Assembly (NCBI GenBank): GCA_031285215.1
Contig: JAITWQ010000088.1
Span: 1 to 6,194, forward strand
DNA length: 6,194 bases
Source of the DNA: Syntrophobacterales bacterium
GTDB lineage: Bacteria; Desulfobacterota; Syntrophia; Syntrophales; JAAYKM01
Direction of reading: 5' to 3'
This document shows positions 1 to 6,194 of this stretch, in pieces (within the stretch, counting starts at the first letter, position 1; every line of letters starts with the position of its first letter). The notes beneath the pieces were generated by a model that saw only the letters and a program-made list of their open reading frames with translations, did not search any database and was not told where the DNA came from. The position numbers and the translations under genes were made by a program.

Positions 1-14
1 GCGACCGCCCTTTG

Positions 15-692
15 CTATTTAAGATATTCCCGAATTCCCTTTGCCAGGGCCTGAACCACGTCTTTTTGCGTTTTGGCGGAAATGATTTTGTCCCGATCCG
101 CCTCGTTGGTCAAAAAAGCCAGCTCAACACAAACCGACGGGGCATGGAGTACAGACAAAAGCGGAACGGGAGCCTCCCGAATACCTCGCCCTTTGCGGGG
201 AAAGACCTCTTCCAGGCTCTTTTGCAGCCGCTGCCCCAGGCGAATACTGCGATTCATATGCTGCTCCGCGCTTTCCTTCGTTATATTCTGCTGACCCGGA
301 AAGCTGATCTCATAGCCGGAGGCACCCGCACCAAATCCTCCATTCACATGGAGGCTGATCAAGGCGCGCGGCTTTAATTGTTCTGCCATACGAATCCGCT
401 CGTCAATGGATACGGCGGCATCTTCCGTCCGAGTTAAACAAACGGTGATTTTCCTGTCACTCTCCTCCAATTGTTTCTTCAACGCCAGCGCAACAGCCAG
501 AGTAATATCTTTTTCCACTCCCTTTTTGGAAACCTTTACCCCCGTATCACTTCCCCCGTGGGCGGGATCAATGAGTACCATGCAGGAAGAATCGGCTGCC
601 GCAGGCTGAGCCTCGACCGTTGAAAAGGGAAGCAGCAATAACAGAAAACCGCAGAGGAGAATTTTTGCCCAGGTAATTTTCATCATGTTCAT
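15..692 (-). CDS. Secreted N-acetylmuramoyl-L-alanine amidase (Amidase_3 family)
   Basis: This is a 225-residue zinc amidase expected to cut the bond between N-acetylmuramic acid and L-alanine in peptidoglycan. Residues 1-28 look like a Sec signal peptide: a basic start with Lys5 and Lys10, a hydrophobic core at about 11-22, and a cleavage site after V-E-A (28), which predicts a periplasmic enzyme. The Amidase_3 fold fills about 38-224. The expected zinc ligands are His45 (IDPAHGG), Glu60 (GVEKD) and His115 (SLHVNG), with catalytic Glu190 (VELAFLTNEAD); the LTR motif is at 86-88. It has no AMIN, SPOR, LysM or SH3 targeting domain, so it is a minimal catalytic version, shorter than AmiA/B/C-type enzymes with extra domains. 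The start has only a weak GAAAG-like ribosome site; Met3 or Met4 are also possible starts. The gene lies 181 bp downstream of Rel with its own likely promoter. The family assignment is secure; the exact role (division, recycling or lysis) cannot be read from the sequence. Confidence 0.93.
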   Translation of the reverse strand: MNMMKITWAKILLCGFLLLLLPFSTVEAQPAAADSSCMVLIDPAHGGSDTGVKVSKKGVEKDITLAVALALKKQLEESDRKITVCLTRTEDAAVSIDERIRMAEQLKPRALISLHVNGGFGAGASGYEISFPGQQNITKESAEQHMNRSIRLGQRLQKSLEEVFPRKGRGIREAPVPLLSVLHAPSVCVELAFLTNEADRDKIISAKTQKDVVQALAKGIREYLK

Positions 693-698
693 TTTCTT

Positions 699-782
699 TC
701 AGATTGCCTTATCAGGTATTCCGACCACGGAGATCATCATGGTAATTTCCGCCAGCCCTTCCCCAAAGGAAACATCTGACAT
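699..782 (-). CDS. Possible 27-codon leader ORF upstream of the amidase
   Basis: A short frame begins with ATG at 782-780 and stops with TGA at 701-699, only 6 nt before the amidase ATG at 692. The peptide would be MSDVSFGEGLAEITMMIS followed by VVGIPDKAI. An internal ATG pair at codons 15-16 follows a GGCGGA that could act as a Shine-Dalgarno, so a shorter leader is also possible. The 782 start itself has no ribosome site. The closeness of its stop to the amidase start would allow translational coupling, which could compensate for the poor ribosome site of the amidase. A frame this short easily arises by chance, and I recognise no family. It is listed as a possibility only. Confidence 0.17.
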   Translation of the reverse strand: MSDVSFGEGLAEITMMISVVGIPDKAI

Positions 783-818
783 GGCATTTTATTAGTATTA
801 ATAATCATCTTGCTGAAT

Positions 819-838
819 GATAAGGACGATTTCTTATC
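819..838. promoter_or_regulatory. Inverted repeat overlapping the predicted -10 (possible operator)
   Basis: Perfect 6-bp arms GATAAG (819-824) and CTTATC (833-838) flank an 8-bp spacer. One arm coincides with the predicted -10 hexamer of the amidase promoter and the other spans the likely transcription start. A repressor bound here would block transcription; the RNA could instead form a small hairpin at its extreme 5' end. The arms are short, so chance is a real alternative. Confidence 0.25.
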
Positions 839-860
839 CCAAAGGGGCGCATTCTGTCAA
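833..860 (-). promoter_or_regulatory. Predicted sigma-70 promoter for the amidase gene
   Basis: On the minus strand a perfect -35 hexamer TTGACA (860-855) is followed, after a 16-bp spacer, by GATAAG (838-833), which matches 4 of 6 positions of TATAAT. The start point would be near 826, giving a leader of about 134 nt before the amidase ATG. It begins 13 bp past the Rel stop codon, the right place to give the amidase expression independent of the upstream genes. The perfect -35 is the strongest part of the case; the -10 is only moderate. Confidence 0.42.
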
Positions 861-862
861 CC

Positions 863-872
863 GCGAATTCGC
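863..872. promoter_or_regulatory. 10-bp perfect palindrome GCGAATTCGC
   Basis: A perfect 10-bp palindrome lies 1 bp downstream of the Rel stop codon and 2 bp upstream of the TTGACA -35 of the predicted amidase promoter. Its position would suit an activator or repressor site. It has no spacer and no T-tract, so it is not a terminator. No regulator is recognisable from the sequence. Confidence 0.22.
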
Positions 873-873
873 T

Positions 874-3030
874 TCAGACATGCTTCATGCGTTCAACGGA
901 CTGTACGTTTTTCAAACGCTTAATACCGGTCACCATCTTATTGAACTGCTGCAGATCATGCACATCCACACGAAAATCGAGCATGACGTTTAAACCATCA
1001 ATCGCATCCATCCGCAGCTGGGTAATGTTGACGTCAAAAGAGGTGATGACCCCGCTGATTTCCGCCAATGATCCTTTTTGATCACGGCAGACAACGCGCA
1101 GATGAACAGGATAGGTATGCTTTTCCTTGATATTCCATTCCAGTTCGACCAGGCGGTCGGTCTCTGCGCCCTGCACATTGGGACAGTCGGCTTTATGGAC
1201 GGAAATCCCCCTGCCCCGGGAAACAAATCCCAGAATCTCATCGCCGGGCACAGGATCACAGCATTTGCTGAAACGAACCATGATATTGTCAATACCCGTC
1301 AGGGAAATACCGGCGGACGATTTGCTCTTCTTCTTATCACGGACAGGAATATCCGCCGGACTTTCCTCTTTTTTCTCCTCCTCAAGATCAGCAATGACGT
1401 AATTGCTTACCTTGCGGGGCGACAGTTTGCCGCACCCCACCATGGCCAGCAAGTCATCCAGAGAATTCAGGGAAAAATCGGCAAAGACGGATTTAAGTTC
1501 ATCCGACTTGACAAAGGAGCCATACTTAATGCCCCGCTTGCGGAATTCTTTTTCCAGCATGTCACGTCCCAGATCAATGCTCCTGGTCCGTTCTTCCATG
1601 GTGATCCAATGTTTAATTTTTTGCAGCGCCCGTGATGTTTTGGCGATTTTGAGCCAATCCTTGCTGGGGTGACGCCCGGCCTGAGTGATGATTTCGACGG
1701 TATCACCATTTTGCAGCTCGTACTTCAAAGGAACAATACTGCGGTTCACTTTGGCGCCTACGCATTGATTGCCAAGATCCGTATGAATGCTGTAGGCAAA
1801 GTCAATGGGCGTTGACCCCCGGGGAAAAGCCAATACATCCCCATTGGGAGTAAAAACATAGACTTCGTCGTGGTAAAGGGCCAGTTTCAGGTTGGACATA
1901 AATTCGCGGGGATTGGTCAGATCCTTCTGAACTTCAAGAAGTTCGCGGAGTTTTTTTATCTGCTCTTCATCGCGGGCTTCATATTGAGGCCGTTTCTCCT
2001 TATAGCGCCAATGAGCGGCAATGCCTTCCTCCGCCCATTCGTGCATTTCCCGCGTTCTGATCTGAATTTCCACCCGCTCCCCGTGAGGCCCAATCACGGT
2101 TGTATGGAGAGAACGGTAGTTATTCATCTTCGGCAGGGCAATGTAATCCTTAAAGCGCCCCGGAATAGGCTTCCAGCATGAATGGACGACACTCAGGGCC
2201 TGATAGCAGTCCTGATCCCTGTGGGAATCAAGAATGATGCGGAAGGCCGTCAGATCGTAAACCTTGTCAAAATCAATCTGCTGTGCCTGCATCTTTCTGT
2301 AAATACTGAAGAAATGTTTGGGGCGGCCATCAACCTCGCCCTTTAAGCCGCATTTATTGATTTCCTCGATAATTATCTTCCGTACTTCTTGCGTATATTC
2401 TTTCCGTTCTTCACGTCCCTTCGCCACCAGTTTGGACAGGTTGTCATATTCATTGGGCTGGAGATAGCGAAAAGCCAGATCTTCCAGCTCCATTTTGATC
2501 CAATTAATGCCCAGGCGGTTGGCCAGAGGGGCAAAAATATCCAGTGTTTCCTGGGCAATCTTTCTCTGCTTGTCCGGGTTTTGATATTCAAGGGTCCGCA
2601 TATTATGGACACGGTCGGCAAGTTTGACGAGGAGGATACGAATATCCGCGGACATGGCCAGAATCATCTTACGAAAGGTCTCGGCCTGCCGCTCTTCTTT
2701 GCTCGCAAATTGGATCTTGCTCATCTTGGTCAGGCCGTCAACAAGAAAGGCCACATCATGACCGAAGCCGGCCTCAATATCCTTCAGCGTCGCCAGCGTA
2801 TCCTCAACGGCGTCGTGAAGAAAACCCGTGATGATGGTTGCCGCGTCAAGCTCCATATCCGCAAGTATTCCGGCAACCTCCATGGGATGGCTCAGATACG
2901 GCTCACCGGAAAGACGAACCTGACCATGGTGCATACCTGCGGAATAAATATAAGCCTTTTCAATACCTTCCAAATCCTGGGGAGGCAAATATGATTCCGC
3001 TTTATCAAGGATATCGGTAATTCTCAGCAT
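874..3030 (-). CDS. relA: Bifunctional (p)ppGpp synthetase/hydrolase, long Rel/SpoT type
   Basis: This 718-residue enzyme makes (p)ppGpp from ATP and GTP/GDP and also hydrolyses it, controlling the stringent response in the cytoplasm. The HD hydrolase domain (about 25-180) keeps its metal and catalytic residues: His48, His72-Asp73, Glu76-Asp77 and Asp139 (LADRVHN). The synthetase domain (about 230-345) has RPKHFFSIYRKM from 236, Asp259, NYRSLH at 304-309 and the catalytic EIQIRT with Glu321. Its RFKD at 292-295 is the RXKD form typical of bifunctional Rel/SpoT rather than the EXDD form of synthetase-only RelA. TGS follows at about 386-449, then a helical region, a zinc-finger-like segment (Cys590, Cys591, His612, Cys616) and a C-terminal ACT domain (about 640-716). 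Both activities look intact; the gene could equally be called rel or spoT. ATG at 3030 is the first start after an in-frame stop 12 nt upstream; no good Shine-Dalgarno is visible. It lies 111 bp after proS with no clear promoter or terminator between, so co-transcription is plausible. Confidence 0.97.
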   Translation of the reverse strand: MLRITDILDKAESYLPPQDLEGIEKAYIYSAGMHHGQVRLSGEPYLSHPMEVAGILADMELDAATIITGFLHDAVEDTLATLKDIEAGFGHDVAFLVDGLTKMSKIQFASKEERQAETFRKMILAMSADIRILLVKLADRVHNMRTLEYQNPDKQRKIAQETLDIFAPLANRLGINWIKMELEDLAFRYLQPNEYDNLSKLVAKGREERKEYTQEVRKIIIEEINKCGLKGEVDGRPKHFFSIYRKMQAQQIDFDKVYDLTAFRIILDSHRDQDCYQALSVVHSCWKPIPGRFKDYIALPKMNNYRSLHTTVIGPHGERVEIQIRTREMHEWAEEGIAAHWRYKEKRPQYEARDEEQIKKLRELLEVQKDLTNPREFMSNLKLALYHDEVYVFTPNGDVLAFPRGSTPIDFAYSIHTDLGNQCVGAKVNRSIVPLKYELQNGDTVEIITQAGRHPSKDWLKIAKTSRALQKIKHWITMEERTRSIDLGRDMLEKEFRKRGIKYGSFVKSDELKSVFADFSLNSLDDLLAMVGCGKLSPRKVSNYVIADLEEEKKEESPADIPVRDKKKSKSSAGISLTGIDNIMVRFSKCCDPVPGDEILGFVSRGRGISVHKADCPNVQGAETDRLVELEWNIKEKHTYPVHLRVVCRDQKGSLAEISGVITSFDVNITQLRMDAIDGLNVMLDFRVDVHDLQQFNKMVTGIKRLKNVQSVERMKHV

Positions 3031-3141
3031 ACTAACAAATCATTAAACGGAAATGACGAACATATGACGCTGTCAATTTCGGCAGACGAAGGTTAAATTT
3101 TTGTTTCCGGTAAAGTCAGGTTTTGGTCCTTCTTTGCGGTA

Positions 3142-4878
3142 TCAGTCCAGCAATGGCGTAAGCGAATCCTCTTCGCCTTTGATCTTTTCAACAAGCCAGA
3201 CGGCGGCTTTCTCCAGGTCAACAGCCGCGACTTCTCCCGTGCGGCGGTTTTTTACCTCTATCTGCCCTTCATCAAGTTTTTTCGGCCCAATGGTCACCCG
3301 GTAGGGAATACCGATCAAATCAGCATCCTTGAACTTTACACCGGCGCGTTCATCGCGGTCATCCAGGAGTACGTCCAAATTTTCCCCCTGCAATTCCTGG
3401 TAAAGTTTTTCCGCCGCCTGTGCCAATCTTTCCTCTTTCATGTTGACGGGCGTGATGATCACCTGAAAAGGCGCGATGGGAACGGGCCAGATCATCCCCT
3501 CATCATCATGATTCTGCTCAATCGCCGCGGCAACCGTACGCGTTACGCCAATACCGTAACACCCCATCACCATGTACTGTTCTTTCCCGTTATTATCAAG
3601 ATAGACGGCTTTCATGGCCTTACTGTACTTCAGACCAAGTTTGAACACATGTCCCACCTCTATTCCCCGGGCAAAGGTCAAAGAACCGCGGCAATGCGGA
3701 CAGACATCCCCTGTCCTGACGGCGCGAAGGTCGGCAAAGGAAAGGGCGCATATATCACGCCCCAGACACACATTTTTAACATGATAACCTTCCCGGTTTG
3801 CCCCCATGACCACACCGCGCATTCCGATAAGGGAATAATCGGCAATAATCCGCGCCTTAATTCCCAATGCTCCGGCAAAACCGCGGGGCGCGCCCGTCGC
3901 CGCCATGATCATCTCATCATCGGCCAGTTCCAGCTCGTCGCAGCCGAGATAATTCCGCACCTTGATTTCGTTGATTTCCTCGTCACCGCGAATCAAAACC
4001 GCCACGGGAACACCATCGGCATTGAAGATAATGGTTTTTACCACATCTTTTGGCTCTACATGGAGAAAGGCAGAGACTTCCTCAATAGTGCGCACGTTGG
4101 GAGTATGCACTTCTTCGCAAGGAGGAACATTGTCCGGCAGAGGGTCACGATCTTCCGGTCTGGCAATTTCCGCCTTTTCCAGATTGGCCGCGTAGGAACA
4201 GGTGTCGCAATAAACCACCCCGTCCTCGCCGGTATCGGCCATCACCATAAATTCATGGGAAAAACGCCCGCCGATGGAGCCAGTATCCGCTTCAACGGCG
4301 CGAAACAGCAAGCCGCACCGGGAAAAAATTCGCTGATAGGCCGCAAACATCTTCTGATAACTGACATCGGCGCCCTCGTTATCAACATCAAAACTATAGG
4401 CGTCTTTCATGCTGAATTCACGGCAGCGCATCACTCCAAAACGAGGCCGGACCTCATCACGAAACTTTGTTTGAATCTGGTACAGATTTCGGGGAAGCTG
4501 GCGGTACGTCTTGATTTCACTGCGGACAAGATCTGTAATAACCTCCTCGTGGGTGGGGCCAAGACAACAGTCACGGTCATGGCGGTCTTTAAAGCGAAGC
4601 AGTTCTTTGCCGTAAAGACTCCAGCGCCCCGATTCCTGCCATAGCTCCGCAGGCTGCACCATGGGCAAAAAGACTTCCAGAGCGCCGGCGCGATCCATTT
4701 CCTCGCGCACAATCTGTTCTACCTTGCGCACAACACGCCATCCCAATGGCAGATAAGAATAAATTCCCGAGGTCAGTTTTCGGATCATCCCTCCGCGAAT
4801 CATAAGCTGGTGGCTGATTGTCTCCGCATCTGAAGGAATTTCTTTTACAGTGGGAAGAAAAAACTGGGAATAACGCAT
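3142..4878 (-). CDS. proS: Prolyl-tRNA synthetase, bacterial type with editing insert
   Basis: This 578-residue class II synthetase charges tRNA-Pro with proline; the length is normal for the bacterial form. Visible class II elements are motif 1 (about 46-75), the proline-binding TxE (Thr109-His-Glu111), motif 2 with F139-R140-D141-E142 and REFSMKDAYSF from 153, and motif 3 CYGIGVTR at 440-447 with Arg447. The YbaK-like INS editing domain lies between motifs 2 and 3 (about 240-385), with Lys281 (VVKTIIF) and His366 (GYHVKN) at the expected active-site positions. Ala337 (GFAGA, 333-337) replaces the proline usual in the GXXXP loop. Two Cys pairs bracket the insert (CDTC 224-227, CPHC 393-396) and may form a structural zinc site. 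The anticodon-binding domain is at about 470-565. The ATG at 4878 is fixed by a strong Shine-Dalgarno 7 nt upstream. A 411-bp gap separates it from the M48 gene upstream, and Rel follows. Confidence 0.98.
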   Translation of the reverse strand: MRYSQFFLPTVKEIPSDAETISHQLMIRGGMIRKLTSGIYSYLPLGWRVVRKVEQIVREEMDRAGALEVFLPMVQPAELWQESGRWSLYGKELLRFKDRHDRDCCLGPTHEEVITDLVRSEIKTYRQLPRNLYQIQTKFRDEVRPRFGVMRCREFSMKDAYSFDVDNEGADVSYQKMFAAYQRIFSRCGLLFRAVEADTGSIGGRFSHEFMVMADTGEDGVVYCDTCSYAANLEKAEIARPEDRDPLPDNVPPCEEVHTPNVRTIEEVSAFLHVEPKDVVKTIIFNADGVPVAVLIRGDEEINEIKVRNYLGCDELELADDEMIMAATGAPRGFAGALGIKARIIADYSLIGMRGVVMGANREGYHVKNVCLGRDICALSFADLRAVRTGDVCPHCRGSLTFARGIEVGHVFKLGLKYSKAMKAVYLDNNGKEQYMVMGCYGIGVTRTVAAAIEQNHDDEGMIWPVPIAPFQVIITPVNMKEERLAQAAEKLYQELQGENLDVLLDDRDERAGVKFKDADLIGIPYRVTIGPKKLDEGQIEVKNRRTGEVAAVDLEKAAVWLVEKIKGEEDSLTPLLD

Positions 4879-4885
4879 TAAACAT

Positions 4886-4892
4886 CCTCCTC
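4886..4892 (-). promoter_or_regulatory. Strong Shine-Dalgarno GAGGAGG for proS
   Basis: GAGGAGG on the minus strand ends 7 nt before the proS ATG. It is the best ribosome site in the window and decides the proS start. The ATG is also overlapped by a TAA stop (TAATG) of an upstream frame whose coding status is doubtful. Confidence 0.8.
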
Positions 4893-5162
4893 AAAGAAAT
4901 GAGCGTTCCGGAAATAAACATTCCATGAACTTCTGCTAAAGCTACCACAGTGATCACGATAATGCACATAAAATCCTTTATCCCGATGATGGAGATGTTC
5001 ATGGCAAGTGAGTATATTTACACTTCTTTTCCACCTGTTCTCCGGGGTCGTCGCCACTTTTTCGGACAAAATTTAAGCTACACAACTTTTTTCTTCTATG
5101 CTGCTTTTATTTCAAGGCATTGTTGCTTCGCCCAAAATCTCTCCGGTCGCTATATCTTTTAG

Positions 5163-5176
5163 TGTACAAAGGTACA
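5163..5176. repeat. Small inverted repeat TGTAC-AAAG-GTACA
   Basis: Perfect 5-bp arms (5163-5167 and 5172-5176) surround a 4-bp loop. It is isolated in the spacer upstream of proS and could be a weak operator or hairpin. No T-tract follows on either strand, so it is not a terminator. Chance occurrence is quite possible. Confidence 0.2.
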
Positions 5177-5210
5177 GTCAGCCTTCTCCGCTTTTCATAT
5201 GTGTGATATC

Positions 5211-5276
5211 GCCGTTCCGGTGGGACTTGATGCGGAATCTCCTGATTGGAGAAGGAGTTCTGAACTTGATTCAGGA
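5211..5276. repeat. Three consecutive small inverted repeats, possible intergenic repeat element
   Basis: Three perfect 5-bp inverted repeats follow one another: TTCCG/CGGAA (5215-5219 and 5233-5237), TCTCC/GGAGA (5238-5242 and 5248-5252, loop TGATT) and CTGAA/TTCAG (5260-5264 and 5270-5274, loop CTTGA). The last unit, CTGAACTTGATTCAGGATC, and the CCGGTGGGACTTGATGCGGAAT pattern split across 5218-5238 resemble, from memory, scattered intergenic palindromic repeats of many proteobacterial genomes. The segment begins 15 bp after the M48 stop codon. No second copy lies in the window, so repeat status is inferred. It lacks a T-tract and is not an obvious terminator. Confidence 0.35.
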
Positions 5277-5289
5277 TCGTTCGTGATTT

Positions 5290-6194
5290 TCACCGCCTCC
5301 TCTTTCGCGGTTCCTTGCTCGCCGTTCCCATCTCCTTGCGGATATCGCTGCAAAAGGGATTATCTTCCGTACAGCGTTTCAGCCCCTCGTTAAAATGGAA
5401 AAGCGACGAATCCTTTTTGCCCTGTTTCTGGAAATAAAGGCCCATGTAGTAGTGGTGAGGAATAAGGTCTCTCATCTTCCCGTAAATGATACCGAGGCCG
5501 TAATAGATTTCATTATCCGCCGGATCAAGGGTTTTCAGGGTTTGATAGCACTCCAGGGCTTTATCGTAAATTCCCAGGGCCTCATAGGTATTCCCCAGCC
5601 AGGACAGGGCGCCAATATCGTCTTTATCAATCTCCAGAGCCTGAGACAGATAAGGAAGCCCTTCCACATATTTCCCCATTTTAAAGCAAGCCGCCCCCAG
5701 CTCCCTGAGAATATCAGGATCCTGAGGGGCAAAGGACAAAGCACGGCGCAAAGTTTCCAAAGATTCGTTATATCGCCCTCTGCGGGCCTGTACCACACCC
5801 ATGCCGTATAGGCTGTCCACATCAGAGGGATCCTTTCTCAGTTCTTCCTCAAAATACCGCACCCGTGATTCCAGCTCCCCGCCTGTCATCAGCATCATCT
5901 TGATCCGGCGGAAGGGGCCCACAATTTCCGTTTTGCCGCGGTTATCCGCATAGACCGTATGAAGCAAGCCGTCAATGTAGCGAATACGGTCATCCGTTCC
6001 CGGATGGGTCAAAAAATAAGAGGGAACGGAATTGGAGTAAAACTCGTAACGCCGCATTAGTTTGAGGAGGCTCAGCGCGCTCTCGGCCTGATAACCCGCT
6101 TCGGTAAGATAAACCAGACCATAGCGGTCAGATTCTTCCTCATTGTCGCGGCTGTATTTTAAACTCAATGTCTGCATGGCCGCGACAGAAAAGC
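5290..6194 (-). CDS. M48-family metalloprotease with C-terminal TPR repeats, BepA/YfgC-like (5' part outside window)
   Basis: Only the C-terminal 300 or so residues are visible. The frame stays open through 6194, so the Met at 6177 is internal and the true start, signal peptide and HEXXH zinc motif lie outside. Counting from that Met, YSRDNEEESDRYG (8-20) is the third zinc-ligand motif of M48 peptidases (Glu13 with Asp17). THPGTDDRI (57-65) matches the conserved loop whose His in BepA (His246) can plug the active site. TPR units follow at about 119-152, 153-186 and 187-220, then a shortened helical unit (221-237) and a last unit (238-271). The protein ends in a very basic tail, KEPRKRRR. By analogy with BepA it is probably a periplasmic protease and chaperone for outer-membrane protein assembly, including LptD quality control; the function is inferred from the family. 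It is the first gene of this co-directional run, 411 bp before proS. Confidence 0.9.
   Translation of the reverse strand, partial: FSVAAMQTLSLKYSRDNEEESDRYGLVYLTEAGYQAESALSLLKLMRRYEFYSNSVPSYFLTHPGTDDRIRYIDGLLHTVYADNRGKTEIVGPFRRIKMMLMTGGELESRVRYFEEELRKDPSDVDSLYGMGVVQARRGRYNESLETLRRALSFAPQDPDILRELGAACFKMGKYVEGLPYLSQALEIDKDDIGALSWLGNTYEALGIYDKALECYQTLKTLDPADNEIYYGLGIIYGKMRDLIPHHYYMGLYFQKQGKKDSSLFHFNEGLKRCTEDNPFCSDIRKEMGTASKEPRKRRR

Larger units (their letters stand above)
4879..5289. other. 411-bp gene-free spacer between the M48 gene and proS
   Basis: No frame here is convincing as a gene. Two minus-strand frames exist: 5069-4878 (63 codons, rich in His, Arg and aromatic residues, ending in TAATG at the proS start) and one starting at 5002 with a hydrophobic beginning but running about 290 nt into proS in the wrong frame. 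Neither has a ribosome site or a recognisable domain. I found no tRNA-like fold, no terminator with a T-tract and no convincing promoter; an AT-rich part at about 5010-5100 is the most likely place for a proS promoter. The end near the M48 gene has the structured segment listed separately. The rest may be untranslated leader or decayed sequence. Confidence 0.6.

Noticed and set aside
44..692. Lipoprotein signal in the amidase (LLCG at residues 12-15)
   Set aside because: The residue before Cys is Leu rather than Gly, Ala or Ser, and the cysteine sits near the beginning of the hydrophobic core; a normal signal peptidase I site (VEA) follows.
1078..1635. Plus-strand open frame of 185 codons opposite Rel
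   Set aside because: Entirely antisense to the C-terminal half of an intact Rel gene, with no recognisable domain.
3042..3076. TTGACA on the minus strand upstream of Rel as a promoter
   Set aside because: The -35 is perfect (3076-3071) but nothing resembling a -10 sits at 15-19 bp; the nearest candidate, TTTAAT (3047-3042), is 23 bp away.
3508..4644. Long plus-strand open frame of 378 codons opposite proS
   Set aside because: It lies wholly antisense to a complete, motif-rich proS, has no ribosome site and resembles no family; it is a by-product of proS codon use.
4950..4957. 8-bp palindrome GTGATCAC upstream of proS
   Set aside because: Too short to stand out from chance, and not associated with a recognisable promoter.
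4589..5002. Minus-strand frame of 137 codons starting with a hydrophobic, membrane-like segment
   Set aside because: More than two thirds of it lies in the wrong frame of proS; only the first 40 or so codons are in the spacer, and there is no ribosome site.
4950..5162. Plus-strand frame of 70 codons in the M48-proS spacer
   Set aside because: GTG start without a ribosome site, no recognisable motif, and opposite in direction to all other genes.
5235..5289. Rho-independent terminator after the M48 gene
   Set aside because: The hairpins are weak 5-bp stems and no T-tract follows on the minus strand.

Overview
The window holds four protein-coding genes, all on the minus strand, so the biological reading order runs from high to low coordinates. 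First comes the 3' part of an M48-family zinc metalloprotease with a TPR tail (BepA/YfgC-like), whose 5' end lies beyond position 6194. It is followed by a prolyl-tRNA synthetase (proS), a long bifunctional (p)ppGpp synthetase/hydrolase (Rel/SpoT type), and a short secreted N-acetylmuramoyl-L-alanine amidase (Amidase_3) ending at position 15. Base composition looks close to balanced. Two exported proteins of Gram-negative type (a BepA-like protease and a zinc amidase with a Sec signal peptide), a ProRS carrying the bacterial editing insert, and one long RXKD-type Rel together suggest a Gram-negative bacterium. My best guess is Deltaproteobacteria in the broad sense, perhaps Syntrophia-like. 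That is inference from protein style and gene order, not something the sequence proves.

Layout: 6194-5290 M48/TPR protein (partial); 5289-4879 a 411-bp stretch without a convincing gene, holding three small inverted repeats near its upstream end and a strong Shine-Dalgarno for proS at its downstream end; 4878-3142 proS; 3141-3031 a 111-bp spacer; 3030-874 Rel; 873-693 a 181-bp spacer with a plausible sigma-70 promoter, two palindromic elements and a possible 27-codon leader frame; 692-15 amidase.

The genes cover translation (ProRS), the stringent response that monitors translation (Rel), and envelope maintenance (BepA-like protease, cell-wall amidase). They are co-directional but not tightly packed: the spacers are 411, 111 and 181 bp. 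The amidase probably has its own promoter. No rho-independent terminator with a T-tract is visible between the genes, so read-through is possible. I saw no tRNA, rRNA, CRISPR array, insertion sequence or phage gene.

This is mostly ordinary core-genome sequence. I found no strong candidate for an undescribed system. The items most worth checking are the structured intergenic segment near 5211-5276, the compact regulatory region between Rel and the amidase, and an alanine where the ProRS editing domain usually has a conserved proline.
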